From Flavobacterium erciyesense (lineage in GTDB: Bacteria; Bacteroidota; Bacteroidia; Flavobacteriales; Flavobacteriaceae): a DNA stretch of 64,000 nt. Both the position numbers and the translations under genes were made by a program. Shown here one piece after another: positions 1-8,542 of this stretch. The stretch is from positions 496,001 through 560,000 of the forward strand of contig NZ_JAGPXB010000001.1 in the NCBI RefSeq assembly GCF_018069925.1, given 5' to 3'. Within the stretch, counting starts at the first letter, position 1; the number at the start of each line of letters is the position of its first letter. Below the pieces are notes generated by a model, which worked only from the letters and a program-made list of their open reading frames with translations, was not told the DNA's origin and ran no database searches.

Positions 1-931
1 ATTCATTAATTCTATGGTACAAATCTTCACGGAAATCCCCTTTTTTTACGGCCTCTCTTAAATCCTCGTTTGTAGCGGTAATGATGCGAATATCAACTGC
101 AATTTCTTTGTTGCTGCCAACTGGCTTTATCTTGCGTTCTTGTAAAGCACGTAACAATTGTATTTGATTTTCGTATGATAAATTCCCAATTTCATCTAGA
201 AAAACAGTTCCGTTATTAGCAGCTTCAAAAAAACCAACCTTATCTTGAATGGCGCCGGTAAAAGAACCTTTTACATGTCCAAAAAATTCACTCGCAGCCA
301 ATTCTTTTGGTATTGAACCGCAGTCGACAGCAATAAACGGAGTATCTTTTCGCGTACTATTTTGATGGATACTTTTAGCGATAACTTCTTTACCCGTTCC
401 GCTTTCGCCAATGATAAGCACTGACATATTAGTTGGACTAACGAGCTGAATATACTCTGCTAATTTTTGAGAAGCTTTTGAAATTCCTTTTACGAAAGTT
501 GTTGAAGGCGTACTTTGAACTTGTTTTTTAGGTTTAGTCGGAACGCTGGACAACGCTGTTTCTTCAGAAGGCTCTTGAGCTAACGCATTAGCAATTACTA
601 TTAAAACCTCTTCAGGATTAAAAGGTTTTGAAATATAATCTGTAGCGCCATTTTTAATTGCTTTCACAGCAGTATTTACATCGGCATAACCGGTCATGAG
701 CAAAACGGGCAGATTAGGAAAGTCTGATTTTATTTCAGACAAAAGCAAAAGACCGTCGTAATCGGGTAATCGCAAATCAGAGATAACTAAATCAAAATCA
801 GCAGACTTTAGGCAATTTTTGCCCTCGGCTGCTGAGAAAGCCGTCACTACTTCAAATGATTTTTTTGTCAAAAATTTCTCAAGAAGTTTGCAAAAAGGTA
901 CATCGTCCTCGATTAATAATATTTTAGCCAT
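1..931 (-). CDS. Sigma-54-dependent response regulator (NtrC family), 3' end outside window
   Basis: About 310 codons are visible; the gene runs off the left edge. The start is the ATG at 929-931 (MAKILLIEDD). The N-terminal receiver domain has the acidic pair at residues 9-10, the phospho-acceptor Asp52 in ISDLRLP and a KPF motif. A Ser/Thr/Pro-rich linker leads to an AAA+ sigma-54 interaction domain with Walker A GESGTGKE and a FLDEIG Walker B. The sigma-54-contacting loop reads GSFTGA instead of the usual GAFTGA. The C-terminal DNA-binding domain is not in the window. Proteins of this family activate RpoN promoters when phosphorylated by a partner kinase; no partner gene is visible here, so its targets are unknown. 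Confidence 0.95.
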   Translation of the reverse strand, partial: MAKILLIEDDVPFCKLLEKFLTKKSFEVVTAFSAAEGKNCLKSADFDLVISDLRLPDYDGLLLLSEIKSDFPNLPVLLMTGYADVNTAVKAIKNGATDYISKPFNPEEVLIVIANALAQEPSEETALSSVPTKPKKQVQSTPSTTFVKGISKASQKLAEYIQLVSPTNMSVLIIGESGTGKEVIAKSIHQNSTRKDTPFIAVDCGSIPKELAASEFFGHVKGSFTGAIQDKVGFFEAANNGTVFLDEIGNLSYENQIQLLRALQERKIKPVGSNKEIAVDIRIITATNEDLREAVKKGDFREDLYHRINE

Positions 932-993
932 TACATTTTTTACTTTACTGCTAAAATACAGCTATTTTTGCTGTTATCAGTCTGTTTTTAAAT

Positions 994-1033
994 AAAAAAA
1001 GAGAGATTATACATGTACAATCTCCCTTTTTAA
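994..1033 (-). terminator. Intrinsic terminator after the PepSY-like gene
   Basis: An 8-bp stem (gagagatt at 1001-1008 with its partner around 1019-1026, one G-T pair) is flanked by A and T runs on both sides, so it can stop transcription in either direction. It lies downstream of the minus-strand gene at 1143-1439. Confidence 0.75.
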
Positions 1034-1142
1034 TAATAAAAAAACCACCCAATTATGTATCTATCTAGTCGCCATGAGCATCCGTGTGAACAGCAGCTTT
1101 CCGGTCTCTGACATTAACTATTTCATTACGATCTTTGTGATC

Positions 1143-1439
1143 TTATTTTTGAATCCATTTGCCATTTGCATCTGCAAAAAGATTACCTCTTTTGTCACCC
1201 AAAGTGATTTCCAATTTATACTCTTTATTAGCATTCACAAATGCTTTGTCTAAAACTGCTTCTGGATATGCCTTTTTAAGTGCTTCTTTTACGGCAGTTG
1301 GCACAACTTCTAATTTCACCTCAGTATATTCTTCTTGTAAAACAACTTCTTTACTAACTGGGTTTACTTCTACTGTGTTTGCTGCTTGAGTTGCAAAACT
1401 ACCTAAAACAATTGCTGCTGATAAAATGTACTTTTTCAT
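1143..1439 (-). CDS. Small secreted PepSY-like protein
   Basis: The product has 98 residues with a clear Sec signal peptide (MKKYILSAAIVLGSFATQA, cleavage after about residue 19). The mature part carries a single motif of the type VPxAVKEALKKAYPEA followed by KEYKLEITLGDKRGNLFADANGKW, which resembles the PepSY-like (PF11396) periplasmic proteins common in Bacteroidota. The molecular function of that family is not established. It is probably transcribed alone: a terminator follows at 994-1033 and about 270 bp of gene-free DNA precede it. The reading frame continues for 25 more codons after the TAA (to 1065); I treat that stretch as untranslated. Confidence 0.7.
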   Translation of the reverse strand: MKKYILSAAIVLGSFATQAANTVEVNPVSKEVVLQEEYTEVKLEVVPTAVKEALKKAYPEAVLDKAFVNANKEYKLEITLGDKRGNLFADANGKWIQK

Positions 1440-1650
1440 AATAGTTATATTTAAGTTAGTGAATAACGTTTGATGTTTAGTATAATGGAAAAATTATACC
1501 AATTCTAAAAAGCAACCTGCCATATCCATAAATACCACATTTTAAGCCATTTAAAACAAATACCGAACTACTAACCAAATAAATATATGGGTAAAACCTG
1601 TAGAGAGCTGAGTAAAAATTACCCAAAATAGAATGTTTTTATAAAGTGAA

Positions 1651-1684
1651 TGCAAAAAAAAAACCTTGCATTGCTGCAAGGTTT
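1651..1684 (-). terminator. Intrinsic terminator of the accB-accC end of the fatty-acid cluster
   Basis: A perfect 10-bp stem (AAACCTTGCA at 1661-1670, TGCAAGGTTT at 1675-1684) with a four-base loop is followed on the minus strand by a long T run. It sits 22 bp after the accC stop. The rest of the 1440-1705 gap shows nothing recognisable. Confidence 0.85.
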
Positions 1685-1705
1685 AGAATATAATTATGTT
1701 CAAAA

Positions 1706-3052
1706 TTATTCTGGAGCATTCATTTTGAATGTGTCCATAAACGCTGTGGTATAATCACCCGCAATGTATGCTGGCTCATCCATCAGTTGTCTGTGGAACG
1801 GAATTGTTGTTTTAATTCCCTCGATTACGAATTCATCTAAAGCTCTTCTCATTTTACTGATAGCCTCTTCACGAGTTTGCGCAGTTGTAATTAACTTAGC
1901 AATCATCGAATCGTAATTTGACGGAATTGTATATCCTGAATACACGTGTGTATCTAAACGTACACCGTGGCCTCCTGGCATGTGTAATGTAGTAATTTTT
2001 CCTGGAGAAGGACGGAAATCATTGTACGGATCCTCAGCATTGATACGACACTCGATAGCATGTAATTGAGGCAAGTAGTTTTTACCAGAAATTGGCACAC
2101 CAGCTGCAACTAAAATTTGCTCTCTAATTAAATCATAATCGATAACTTGCTCTGTAATTGGGTGCTCCACTTGAATACGTGTATTCATTTCCATGAAGTA
2201 GAAATTACGGTGCTTATCTACTAAGAATTCAACCGTTCCAGCACCTTCGTACTTAATAAATTCGGCTGCTTTTACAGCTGCCTCTCCCATTTTTGTACGC
2301 AATTCGTCAGTCATGAATGGCGAAGGAGTTTCTTCGGTCAATTTTTGGTGACGTCTTTGTACAGAACAATCTCTTTCAGAAAGGTGACAAGCTTTACCGT
2401 AAGCATCACCTACTACTTGAATTTCGATATGACGTGGCTCCTCGATTAATTTTTCAAGATACATTCCGTCATTTCCAAACGCAGCAGCTGATTCTTGACG
2501 AGCACTTTCCCATGCTTTCAATAAATCTTCTTCTTTCCATACGGCACGCATTCCTTTTCCTCCACCTCCAGCAGTAGCTTTTAGCATTACTGGAAATCCG
2601 AACTCTCTCGCTAAGCCTAAGGCTTGTTCGTATGACTCCAAAATACCTACCGAACCTGGTACGCATGGAACTCCTGCTTCAATCATGGTTGCTTTTGCCG
2701 AAGCTTTATCACCCATTCTATCAATCATTTCAGGAGAAGCTCCAATAAATTTAATACCGTGCTCTTGGCAAATTTTAGAAAATTTAGCATTTTCAGATAA
2801 GAAACCGTATCCTGGATGAATCGCATCAGCATTCGTAATTTCTGCGGCAGCGATAATATTAGACATCTTCAAATAGGACAAGTTGCTTGGCGCTGGCCCG
2901 ATACAAACTGCTTCGTCAGCAAATTTTACGTGAAGACTTTCCGCATCAGCAGTAGAGTAAACAGCAACTGTTTTAATTCCCATTTCTTTACATGTTCTGA
3001 TAACACGTAATGCAATTTCGCCTCTATTTGCGATTAATATTTTTTTAAACAT
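1706..3052 (-). CDS. accC: Acetyl-CoA carboxylase, biotin carboxylase subunit
   Basis: Catalyses ATP- and bicarbonate-dependent carboxylation of biotin on AccB, the first half-reaction of malonyl-CoA formation for fatty-acid synthesis in the cytoplasm. The protein has 448 residues, the usual length. It begins [12 protein letters not shown], the canonical N-terminus, so I chose the ATG at 3050-3052 and not an in-frame ATG 14 codons upstream. The ATP-grasp glycine loop GGGGKGMR is at residues 162-169, [10 protein letters not shown] at 79-88, and the catalytic segment [14 protein letters not shown] is around residue 290. It follows accB by 84 bp on the same strand and ends in a strong terminator. 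Confidence 0.97.
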   Translation of the reverse strand: MFKKILIANRGEIALRVIRTCKEMGIKTVAVYSTADAESLHVKFADEAVCIGPAPSNLSYLKMSNIIAAAEITNADAIHPGYGFLSENAKFSKICQEHGIKFIGASPEMIDRMGDKASAKATMIEAGVPCVPGSVGILESYEQALGLAREFGFPVMLKATAGGGGKGMRAVWKEEDLLKAWESARQESAAAFGNDGMYLEKLIEEPRHIEIQVVGDAYGKACHLSERDCSVQRRHQKLTEETPSPFMTDELRTKMGEAAVKAAEFIKYEGAGTVEFLVDKHRNFYFMEMNTRIQVEHPITEQVIDYDLIREQILVAAGVPISGKNYLPQLHAIECRINAEDPYNDFRPSPGKITTLHMPGGHGVRLDTHVYSGYTIPSNYDSMIAKLITTAQTREEAISKMRRALDEFVIEGIKTTIPFHRQLMDEPAYIAGDYTTAFMDTFKMNAPE

Positions 3053-3136
3053 CTTCTTTTTTTTAAAATTACAAATTCCAATCTCCAAATTCAATCTCGT
3101 AGGATTTTATAATTTGTATATTGGAATTTTTAAAAA

Positions 3137-3616
3137 TTATGACGGATCTACTAAGAATAATGGTTGATCAAATTCTACTGGTGACATATCGTCAACCAAT
3201 ACTTTTACAATTTTACCAGAAACCTCAGACTCGATTTCGTTAAATAATTTCATTGCTTCGATTACGCACAATACGTCACCTTTGGCAATTGATTTTCCTA
3301 CTTCAACAAACATTGGTTTATCTGGAGATGGTTTCCTGTAAAAAGTCCCAATAATTGGCGACTTAATTGTCACATAGTTTGCATTCTCAGCTGCTGGAGC
3401 TTCTGCAGGAACTGCTGCAGGGGCTACTTGTACTGGAGCTACAGCTTGCGGAAGTGCAGCTTGAGCTGGCATTTGCTGTACATAAGTAGTCTCAGTTACA
3501 TTACCTTCTAGAGTAGTTCTAATAGTGATTTTTACATCATCCATTTCTAATTTAACTTCTGCAACACCAGAATTTGCTACAAATTTGATTAGATTTTGAA
3601 TTTCTTTTAAATCCAT
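3137..3616 (-). CDS. accB: Acetyl-CoA carboxylase, biotin carboxyl carrier protein
   Basis: A 159-residue carrier protein. An N-terminal helical part (1-40) leads into a Pro/Ala-rich flexible linker (about 50-80) and a C-terminal biotinyl domain (about 81-159). The biotinylation motif EAMKLFNEIE places the modified lysine at residue 123. It carries carboxybiotin between AccC and the carboxyltransferase; the accA/accD subunits are not in this window. It lies between fabH (23 bp upstream) and accC (84 bp downstream), and these three genes are probably co-transcribed. Confidence 0.97.
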   Translation of the reverse strand: MDLKEIQNLIKFVANSGVAEVKLEMDDVKITIRTTLEGNVTETTYVQQMPAQAALPQAVAPVQVAPAAVPAEAPAAENANYVTIKSPIIGTFYRKPSPDKPMFVEVGKSIAKGDVLCVIEAMKLFNEIESEVSGKIVKVLVDDMSPVEFDQPLFLVDPS

Positions 3617-3639
3617 GATTATTTGTTTTTAGTTTAAAT

Positions 3640-4638
3640 TTATTTTTTGTCGTAAGCCCATTTTAGATAAATAGATCCCCAAGTGAATCCACCACCAAAA
3701 GCAGCAAATATTATATTATCTCCTTTTTTAAGTAAATGTTCAAAATCATGCAACACCAATGGCAAAGTGGCAGAAGTTGTATTACCGTATTTTTCAATAT
3801 TCATTAATACTTTAGACTCCTCGAGATTCATTCTATTAGCCGTTGCATCAATGATACGTTTATTGGCTTGATGTGGTACTAACCAAGATACATCCTGATT
3901 AGTCAAATTATTTCTTTGTAAAATTAATTCACTAGCATCAGCCATATTTGTCACTGCATACTTGAAAACTGTTTTACCGTCTTGAAAAATACTGTGCTTG
4001 TTATCTCTTACAGTTTCAAGAGAAGTTGGAGTGATTGATCCACCTGCATCGATTTTTAAGAAATCTCTTCCTACTCCATCACTACGCAGGTACTCGTCTT
4101 GTAATCCAAGTCCATCATGATTAGGTTCAAATAAAACTGCTCCTGCACCATCACCAAAAATAATACAAGTTGCTCTATCCGTATAATCTACGATTGAAGA
4201 CATTTTATCAGCCCCAATTAAAAGTACTTTTTTATACCTACCTGATTGTATGTACGCTGCAGCTGTTGACATCCCGTACAAAAAGCTTGAACATGCGGCT
4301 TGCAAATCATAGGCAAAAGCATTTGTTGCGCCGATTTGAGTTGCTACAAATACTCCTGTCGAAGCCACAGGCATATCCGGGGTAGCTGTTGCCATGATTA
4401 CCATGTCAATTTCTAAAGGATCCAAATTAGCTTTGGCTAATAAATCTTGAGCTGCTTTAATAGCCAAAAAAGAGGTTCCTTTATCAGCATCTTTTAAGAT
4501 TCTTCTTTCCTTAATTCCAGTTCGAGAAGTAATCCATTCATCATTGGTGTCAACCATGGTTTCTAAAACTTTGTTACTCAAAACAAAGTCAGGAACATAG
4601 GCTCCAACAGCGGTTATTGCGGCTGTGATTGTATTCAT
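3640..4638 (-). CDS. fabH: Beta-ketoacyl-ACP synthase III
   Basis: Starts fatty-acid chains by condensing an acyl-CoA primer with malonyl-ACP. With the start at the ATG ending at 4638 (MNTITAAITAVGAYVP) the protein has 332 residues, normal for FabH; an ATG three codons upstream is less likely. The catalytic triad is visible: Cys116 in LQAACSSF, His in VPHQANKR and Asn in YGNTTSAT. A terminator between rpmF and fabH (4759-4785) suggests that fabH-accB-accC can be transcribed separately from the upstream rpmF unit. Confidence 0.96.
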   Translation of the reverse strand: MNTITAAITAVGAYVPDFVLSNKVLETMVDTNDEWITSRTGIKERRILKDADKGTSFLAIKAAQDLLAKANLDPLEIDMVIMATATPDMPVASTGVFVATQIGATNAFAYDLQAACSSFLYGMSTAAAYIQSGRYKKVLLIGADKMSSIVDYTDRATCIIFGDGAGAVLFEPNHDGLGLQDEYLRSDGVGRDFLKIDAGGSITPTSLETVRDNKHSIFQDGKTVFKYAVTNMADASELILQRNNLTNQDVSWLVPHQANKRIIDATANRMNLEESKVLMNIEKYGNTTSATLPLVLHDFEHLLKKGDNIIFAAFGGGFTWGSIYLKWAYDKK

Positions 4639-4758
4639 TTTATGCATTTATTACTGGCCAAATGTTGCCATTTGATTTTTTTTAAAAGACTCGAAAATTA
4701 CGAAAAAATTTCCATCTACTTGATATAGAACCTGATAATTAATGAAAATTTTAACCAA

Positions 4759-4785
4759 CAAAAAAACTCTCACGATGTGAGAGTT
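4759..4785 (-). terminator. Intrinsic terminator between rpmF and fabH
   Basis: A perfect 9-bp stem (AACTCTCAC at 4765-4773, GTGAGAGTT at 4777-4785) with a three-base loop is followed on the minus strand by seven T. It lies 24 bp after rpmF and would uncouple ribosomal protein L32 expression from the fatty-acid genes. Confidence 0.85.
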
Positions 4786-4808
4786 CGAATATCATTTGCT
4801 AAAATGTA

Positions 4809-5003
4809 TTAAGCAACAGCTACAGATTTATCTATAACAACTTGCCCTCTGTAGTACATTTTACCTTCGTGCCAGTATGCTCTGTGGTATAAGTGCGCCT
4901 CACCTGTAATAGGACAAGTAGCTATTTGTGCTGCAGTAGCTTTGTAATGTGTTCTTCTCTTATCTCTTCTTGTTTTCGAGATTTTTCTCTTTGGATGTGC
5001 CAT
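4809..5003 (-). CDS. rpmF: 50S ribosomal protein L32
   Basis: A 64-residue basic protein with the canonical start [20 protein letters not shown] and a C-terminal part containing [14 protein letters not shown]. It belongs to the large ribosomal subunit. Only one cysteine of the zinc-type L32 set is seen, so this is a largely zinc-free form. It follows the DUF177 gene by nine bases, the conserved DUF177-rpmF pairing seen in many bacteria. Confidence 0.97.
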   Translation of the reverse strand: MAHPKRKISKTRRDKRRTHYKATAAQIATCPITGEAHLYHRAYWHEGKMYYRGQVVIDKSVAVA

Positions 5004-5012
5004 TTTACTATA

Positions 5013-5555
5013 TTATTTATCCGTTAATAGTTTCTTTAATTTGTCCCAACGTGGGTCAATATTTTCTTCTTCGTTGTATTCTTCTTTTTCTTCGTTTATG
5101 CTTAGCTCATTGAGCTTGGTCAAGGCTTCAGTATTTAAACTTCCATCTTTTATTCCTGGGTGCACACGTTTAAAGGGAACTGACAATACAATCATTTCAT
5201 ATATGTATTGTGCAATATTTACCTCAAATTCTCCGTGTGGCAAAATCAATAATTCTTCATTGTCGTTATTGAATTCTTCTCCAAAACGAACAATCAATTT
5301 CATTTTACCTTTAATTGGCAAATCAAAATCTTCTCCTGTCAAATCGCAAGGAACGTTAACGGTTCCTTTGTGTTTAAAATTCAACTCTAAAAGCGTGCTT
5401 TTCTTATCTAAAACCACATTTACTTTGATATCTGAATTTTGATATTCATCATAATCAAAGATTTCAAAGAACGCATTACTGATTTGATATTCAAAATGAT
5501 GTTTCCCTAGCTTTAATCCTATAAAAGGTATTAAAAATTCTTTTGTGTTCTTCAT
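5013..5555 (-). CDS. DUF177 (YceD-like) protein, large ribosomal subunit accessory factor
   Basis: With the start at MKNTKEFLIPFIGLKLG (ATG ending at 5555) the product has 180 residues; a longer reading adding 16 residues is open but unconvincing. The middle contains VNVPCDLTGEDFDLPIKG, typical of the DUF177/YceD family, and the C-terminus is acidic with an NIDPRWDKLKKL motif. In other bacteria YceD is encoded directly upstream of rpmF and is linked to 23S rRNA accumulation; the same arrangement here supports the call. Confidence 0.88.
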   Translation of the reverse strand: MKNTKEFLIPFIGLKLGKHHFEYQISNAFFEIFDYDEYQNSDIKVNVVLDKKSTLLELNFKHKGTVNVPCDLTGEDFDLPIKGKMKLIVRFGEEFNNDNEELLILPHGEFEVNIAQYIYEMIVLSVPFKRVHPGIKDGSLNTEALTKLNELSINEEKEEYNEEENIDPRWDKLKKLLTDK

Positions 5556-5657
5556 TTCAACAGCAATTTGAGCCTTAACTGAGCTTTCAGTACGGGAGTG
5601 CAAAGATATAAATTTATTGCAAATCTAATAATGTTATTCACTTTTTTTTGTTGACAA

Positions 5658-6701
5658 CTACTTTTCTTTTATTCTAAGTGGTTTTGCGCTAATTTCTGCA
5701 TACTGATTTCTAGAATGAAAAATATCGATAGCCAAATATACAGCCTCCTTAAAAGAGTTAAAGTCAGCAATGCCTTTACCTGCAATATCATAAGCCGTTC
5801 CGTGATCAGGTGAAGTTCTAATTTTATGTAAACCTGCAGTAAAATTAACTCCTTTACCAAACGATAAAGTTTTAAATGGAATTAGGCCTTGATCGTGATA
5901 AGTTGCAATGATCGCATCGTACTTTTCATATTGATTACTCCCAAAAAAACCATCTGCTGGGAATGGCCCAAAAACTAAAGTTCCTTTGTCAAACAATTTG
6001 CGTAGCGCAGGTTTTAAAATAGCATCGTCTTCGTTACCTATTACTCCTCCATCTCCACAATGCGGATTCAAACCTAAAACTGCTATTTTTGGTTTATTGA
6101 TACTAAAATCCTGAATCAATGTTTGTTTGATAGTTTCGATTTTTTTAACAATCAATTCCTCTGTCAAATGCGCCGCAACTTCACTCAAAGGTATATGATC
6201 GGTTAGCAAACCCACTCGTAAATTATCTTGCACCATTAACATTAACGCATTACCTTCTAACTCTTGATTCAAATAATCGGTATGACCCGGAAATTGAAAA
6301 GCTTCAGATTGTATGTTGTATTTATTGATTGGCGCAGTTACCAAAACATCAACAGCACCCTCTTTTAAAGCTTCAGTAGCCGCTATGAAGGATTTTATGG
6401 CATATTCACCTGCTTTCTCATCAGACTGACCCAAACGAACATCTACCCCTTCCTTCCAAACGTTTAACACATTAATTTTTCCAGGAATTGCTTGGTCTAA
6501 CTTATCAATACCGTGCAAAGTAGTAGTTGATTGAAATGATTTTTTAACAAATGATAATAGTTTGACATTGGCAAAAATAATTGGCGTGCACAACTCTAAC
6601 ATACGAGCATCTTCGAATGTTTTTAACACCACCTCGCTTCCAATACCGTTTAAATCTCCAATAGAAATTCCTACCAATATATTTTCTGCTTTTTTCACCA
6701 T
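5658..6701 (-). CDS. pdxA: 4-hydroxythreonine-4-phosphate dehydrogenase
   Basis: A 347-residue enzyme of pyridoxal 5'-phosphate synthesis by the DXP-dependent route. It oxidises 4-phospho-hydroxythreonine with NAD. The metal-binding histidines appear in PGHTDYL, ATYHDQGLIPFK and SPDHGTAYDIAGKG, in the expected order, and GISIGDLNGIGSEV gives the canonical N-terminus. It heads the minus-strand cluster with DUF177, rpmF and possibly fabH-accBC, and is divergent from ribE with 58 bp between them that hold back-to-back promoter boxes. Confidence 0.96.
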   Translation of the reverse strand: MVKKAENILVGISIGDLNGIGSEVVLKTFEDARMLELCTPIIFANVKLLSFVKKSFQSTTTLHGIDKLDQAIPGKINVLNVWKEGVDVRLGQSDEKAGEYAIKSFIAATEALKEGAVDVLVTAPINKYNIQSEAFQFPGHTDYLNQELEGNALMLMVQDNLRVGLLTDHIPLSEVAAHLTEELIVKKIETIKQTLIQDFSINKPKIAVLGLNPHCGDGGVIGNEDDAILKPALRKLFDKGTLVFGPFPADGFFGSNQYEKYDAIIATYHDQGLIPFKTLSFGKGVNFTAGLHKIRTSPDHGTAYDIAGKGIADFNSFKEAVYLAIDIFHSRNQYAEISAKPLRIKEK

Positions 6702-6721
6702 GACTTACCGTTATTTATTGC

Positions 6722-6729
6722 TAATTTTG
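6722..6729 (+). promoter_or_regulatory. Promoter -7 box for ribE
   Basis: TAATTTTG fits the Bacteroidota TAnnTTTG element and ends 30 bp before the ribE ATG. I see no clear -33 TTG at the usual spacing. Confidence 0.5.
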
Positions 6730-6734
6730 AAGGA

Positions 6735-6742
6735 CAAATTTA
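6735..6742 (-). promoter_or_regulatory. Promoter -7 box for pdxA
   Basis: On the minus strand the sequence is TAAATTTG, an exact TAnnTTTG match, 33 bp before the pdxA start. It lies back to back with the ribE box. No clear -33 TTG is present. Confidence 0.5.
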
Positions 6743-6759
6743 GTAAATTAAAATAAGAA

Positions 6760-7347
6760 ATGTTTACAGGAATCATAGAAACACTTGGAACCATCCAAGA
6801 AATAGAAAAAGAAAACTCAAACGTACATATCACTATCGAGGCCGCTATAACGAACGAACTAAAAATCGACCAAAGTGTTGCTCATAATGGCGTTTGTTTA
6901 ACTGTAGTTGCGATAAACGACAATCGTTACACGGTTACTGCAATTGATGAAACATTACAGAAAACAAATTTATCCACTTGGACCACAGGCGACTTGGTTA
7001 ATCTGGAACGCGCCATGAAATTAGGAGATCGTCTTGATGGCCATATTGTACAAGGACACGTTGATCAAGTTGGAACTTGTATCGAGGCAGAAGAAACGAA
7101 TGGTAGCTGGAAATACAGCTTTGAATACGACCCTGAATTGAATAATCTAACCATTGAAAAAGGATCAATTACTGTAAACGGAGTGAGTTTAACCGTTGTA
7201 AACTCGAAAAGAAATCAGTTTAGCGTTGCCATTATTCCGTATACCTATGAGCACACCAATTTTAAAAGTTTTGGAATTGGCACTAAAGTAAATCTGGAGT
7301 TTGATGTAATTGGCAAATATGTTGCTCGCTTACACCAGGCAAATTAA
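6760..7347 (+). CDS. ribE: Riboflavin synthase, alpha subunit
   Basis: Converts two molecules of 6,7-dimethyl-8-ribityllumazine to riboflavin. The 195-residue protein starts with the family signature MFTGIIETLGTI and has two tandem lumazine-binding repeats (about 1-96 and 97-190), each with the CLTVV / SLTVV core motif (NGVCLTVVAI and NGVSLTVVNS) and GHIVQGHVDQVG in the first hinge. It is a single-gene transcript, divergent from pdxA, and ends at a bidirectional terminator. I see no FMN riboswitch in the short leader. Confidence 0.96.
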   Translation: MFTGIIETLGTIQEIEKENSNVHITIEAAITNELKIDQSVAHNGVCLTVVAINDNRYTVTAIDETLQKTNLSTWTTGDLVNLERAMKLGDRLDGHIVQGHVDQVGTCIEAEETNGSWKYSFEYDPELNNLTIEKGSITVNGVSLTVVNSKRNQFSVAIIPYTYEHTNFKSFGIGTKVNLEFDVIGKYVARLHQAN

Positions 7348-7349
7348 AA

Positions 7350-7388
7350 AAACAAAACCCTTTAGGAGACTAAAGGGTTTTGTTTTTT
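7350..7388. terminator. Bidirectional terminator between ribE and the small membrane protein gene
   Basis: The arms ACAAAACCCTTTAG and CTAAAGGGTTTTGT form a 14-bp stem with a four-base loop at about 7352-7383, flanked by A and T runs. It serves convergent genes and overlaps the last codons of the minus-strand gene. Confidence 0.9.
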
Positions 7389-7579
7389 CTATGATGATAT
7401 AAAATATACATTCCAAAAAACACGGCAATTAAAGCTACATAATCCAAATACTGACTCACAGATAAAATTGGCTCGGGCTCACCAGGTGGCGGAGGAGGAA
7501 TCAAAGGCTGCGCAACAGCAGCACTAAAACTAGCAACTATTAAAATTAAAAAATAAAATTTATTTACCTTACCTTCCAT
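7370..7579 (-). CDS. Small signal-peptide and transmembrane protein with a proline-rich segment
   Basis: From the ATG ending at 7579 the product has 69 residues (six more if an upstream in-frame start is used). It has an N-terminal hydrophobic signal (FYFLILIVASFSAAVAQ), then PLIPPPPPGEPEPI, then one membrane span (YVALIAVFFGMYILYHH) and a short basic tail RKNKTL. Such small proteins are common in Flavobacterium and have no known function. The 3' end overlaps the terminator shared with ribE. Confidence 0.6.
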   Translation of the reverse strand: MEGKVNKFYFLILIVASFSAAVAQPLIPPPPPGEPEPILSVSQYLDYVALIAVFFGMYILYHHRKNKTL

Positions 7580-7687
7580 AATGCCCAAAAATAACAATTT
7601 TTACCATAAAAAAAAATCTATTAAGTTTTTAATACTCTTTTTTTAATCGTTCCCCCTCATTTACGAAGAATAACACCTTATGGTTTA

Positions 7688-7722
7688 AAAAAAAACCTCC
7701 AAATTAAATTTGGAGGTTTTTA
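7688..7722 (-). terminator. Intrinsic terminator after the tRNA gene
   Basis: The arms AAAACCTCCAAATT and AATTTGGAGGTTTT form a long perfect stem with a tiny loop. On the minus strand a T run follows, immediately after the 3' end of the tRNA. Confidence 0.85.
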
Positions 7723-7725
7723 CAG

Positions 7726-7799
7726 TGGTCCCACCTGGGCTCGAACCAGGGACCACCTGATTATGAGTCAGGTGCTCTAACCAGCTGAGCTATAGGACC
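7726..7799 (-). tRNA. tRNA with CAU anticodon, probably tRNA-Ile2 (lysidine type)
   Basis: The cloverleaf is complete: acceptor stem GGTCCTA / TGGGACC, D arm AGCTCAGCTGGTTAGAGC, anticodon arm CCTGA-CTCATAA-TCAGG (anticodon CAT), T arm CCTGG-TTCGAGC-CCAGG and discriminator A73. CCA is not encoded (A73 is followed by CTG). A CAU tRNA can be Met or the isoleucine tRNA whose C34 is changed to lysidine by TilS. Pairs C4-G69 and C5-G68 are those TilS favours in E. coli, which points to Ile2; elongator tRNA-Met remains possible. Confidence 0.9.
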
Positions 7800-7938
7800 G
7801 GTTTAGAGTTTGCAATATTACCATTATTTTTCATTTGCTCCAAATATTTTTGTGCTTGTTTTTAATAATAAACAACAACACAAACACTACTATTTAAAAC
7901 TACTTGACTATTAGCTAGCTAGTATTCCTAAATTTGAA

Positions 7939-8340
7939 TTATTTTATTTCTTGACACAATTCAATTAGAACGCCGTTGGTGCTTTTGGGATGTAAAAAAG
8001 CTACCCATTTATTATCAGCTCCCTTTTTAGGAGTTTCATTCAACACCATAAAACCTTCATTTTTCAATCGGGCAATCTCGGCAACAATATCTTCCACATC
8101 AAAGGCAATGTGATGAATACCTTCACCTTTTTTCTCAATAAATTTTGCAATGGGACTATCCGCATGCGTAGCTGCTAATAATTCTATTTTGTTTGGTCCG
8201 CTTTGAAAAAATGAAGTTGTAACGCCTTCACTTAAGACCTCTTCAAATTTGTAGGCTGCGGCCCCAAATAATTTTTCAAAAACCAAATTGGAAACTTCTA
8301 AATCCTTAACTGCAATACCTATATGTTCAATTTTTCTCAT
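7939..8340 (-). CDS. mce: Methylmalonyl-CoA epimerase
   Basis: Interconverts the R and S forms of methylmalonyl-CoA in the propionate/succinyl-CoA route. The 133-residue protein is one vicinal oxygen chelate (VOC) unit pair. Metal-binding residues are visible in EHIGIAV near the N-terminus, GIHHIAFDVED in the middle and GVLIELCQE at the C-terminus, and KKGADNKWVAFLHPKSTNGV is typical of the epimerase subfamily. The methylmalonyl-CoA mutase genes are not in the window. A TAnnTTTG box (TAAATTTG, minus strand, 8403-8410) lies 63 bp upstream. Confidence 0.9.
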   Translation of the reverse strand: MRKIEHIGIAVKDLEVSNLVFEKLFGAAAYKFEEVLSEGVTTSFFQSGPNKIELLAATHADSPIAKFIEKKGEGIHHIAFDVEDIVAEIARLKNEGFMVLNETPKKGADNKWVAFLHPKSTNGVLIELCQEIK

Positions 8341-8542
8341 GATGATTTTTTATAAATTAGAATGAAAGAAACACTTACCTATACGACTTGTGCTACTGGT
8401 TACAAATTTAAGGAAAGTGTACCCATTTTTTTATTGATTTTTCTAAATCTCAATTGTAAACTATAAGCTCACAATAATTGTATAAAAATTTCGGTTGCAA
8501 GAATTATAATTGTTATTTTGTATTTTAAAAATTCGATCAAAC

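Noticed and set aside
5041..5442. Plus-strand Ser-rich open frame of 133 codons
   Set aside because: Antisense of the DUF177 gene; the composition follows from the acidic codons of the real gene.
6700..6760. FMN riboswitch before ribE
   Set aside because: The gap to divergent pdxA is only 58 bp and is filled by promoter boxes; it is too short for the RFN structure.
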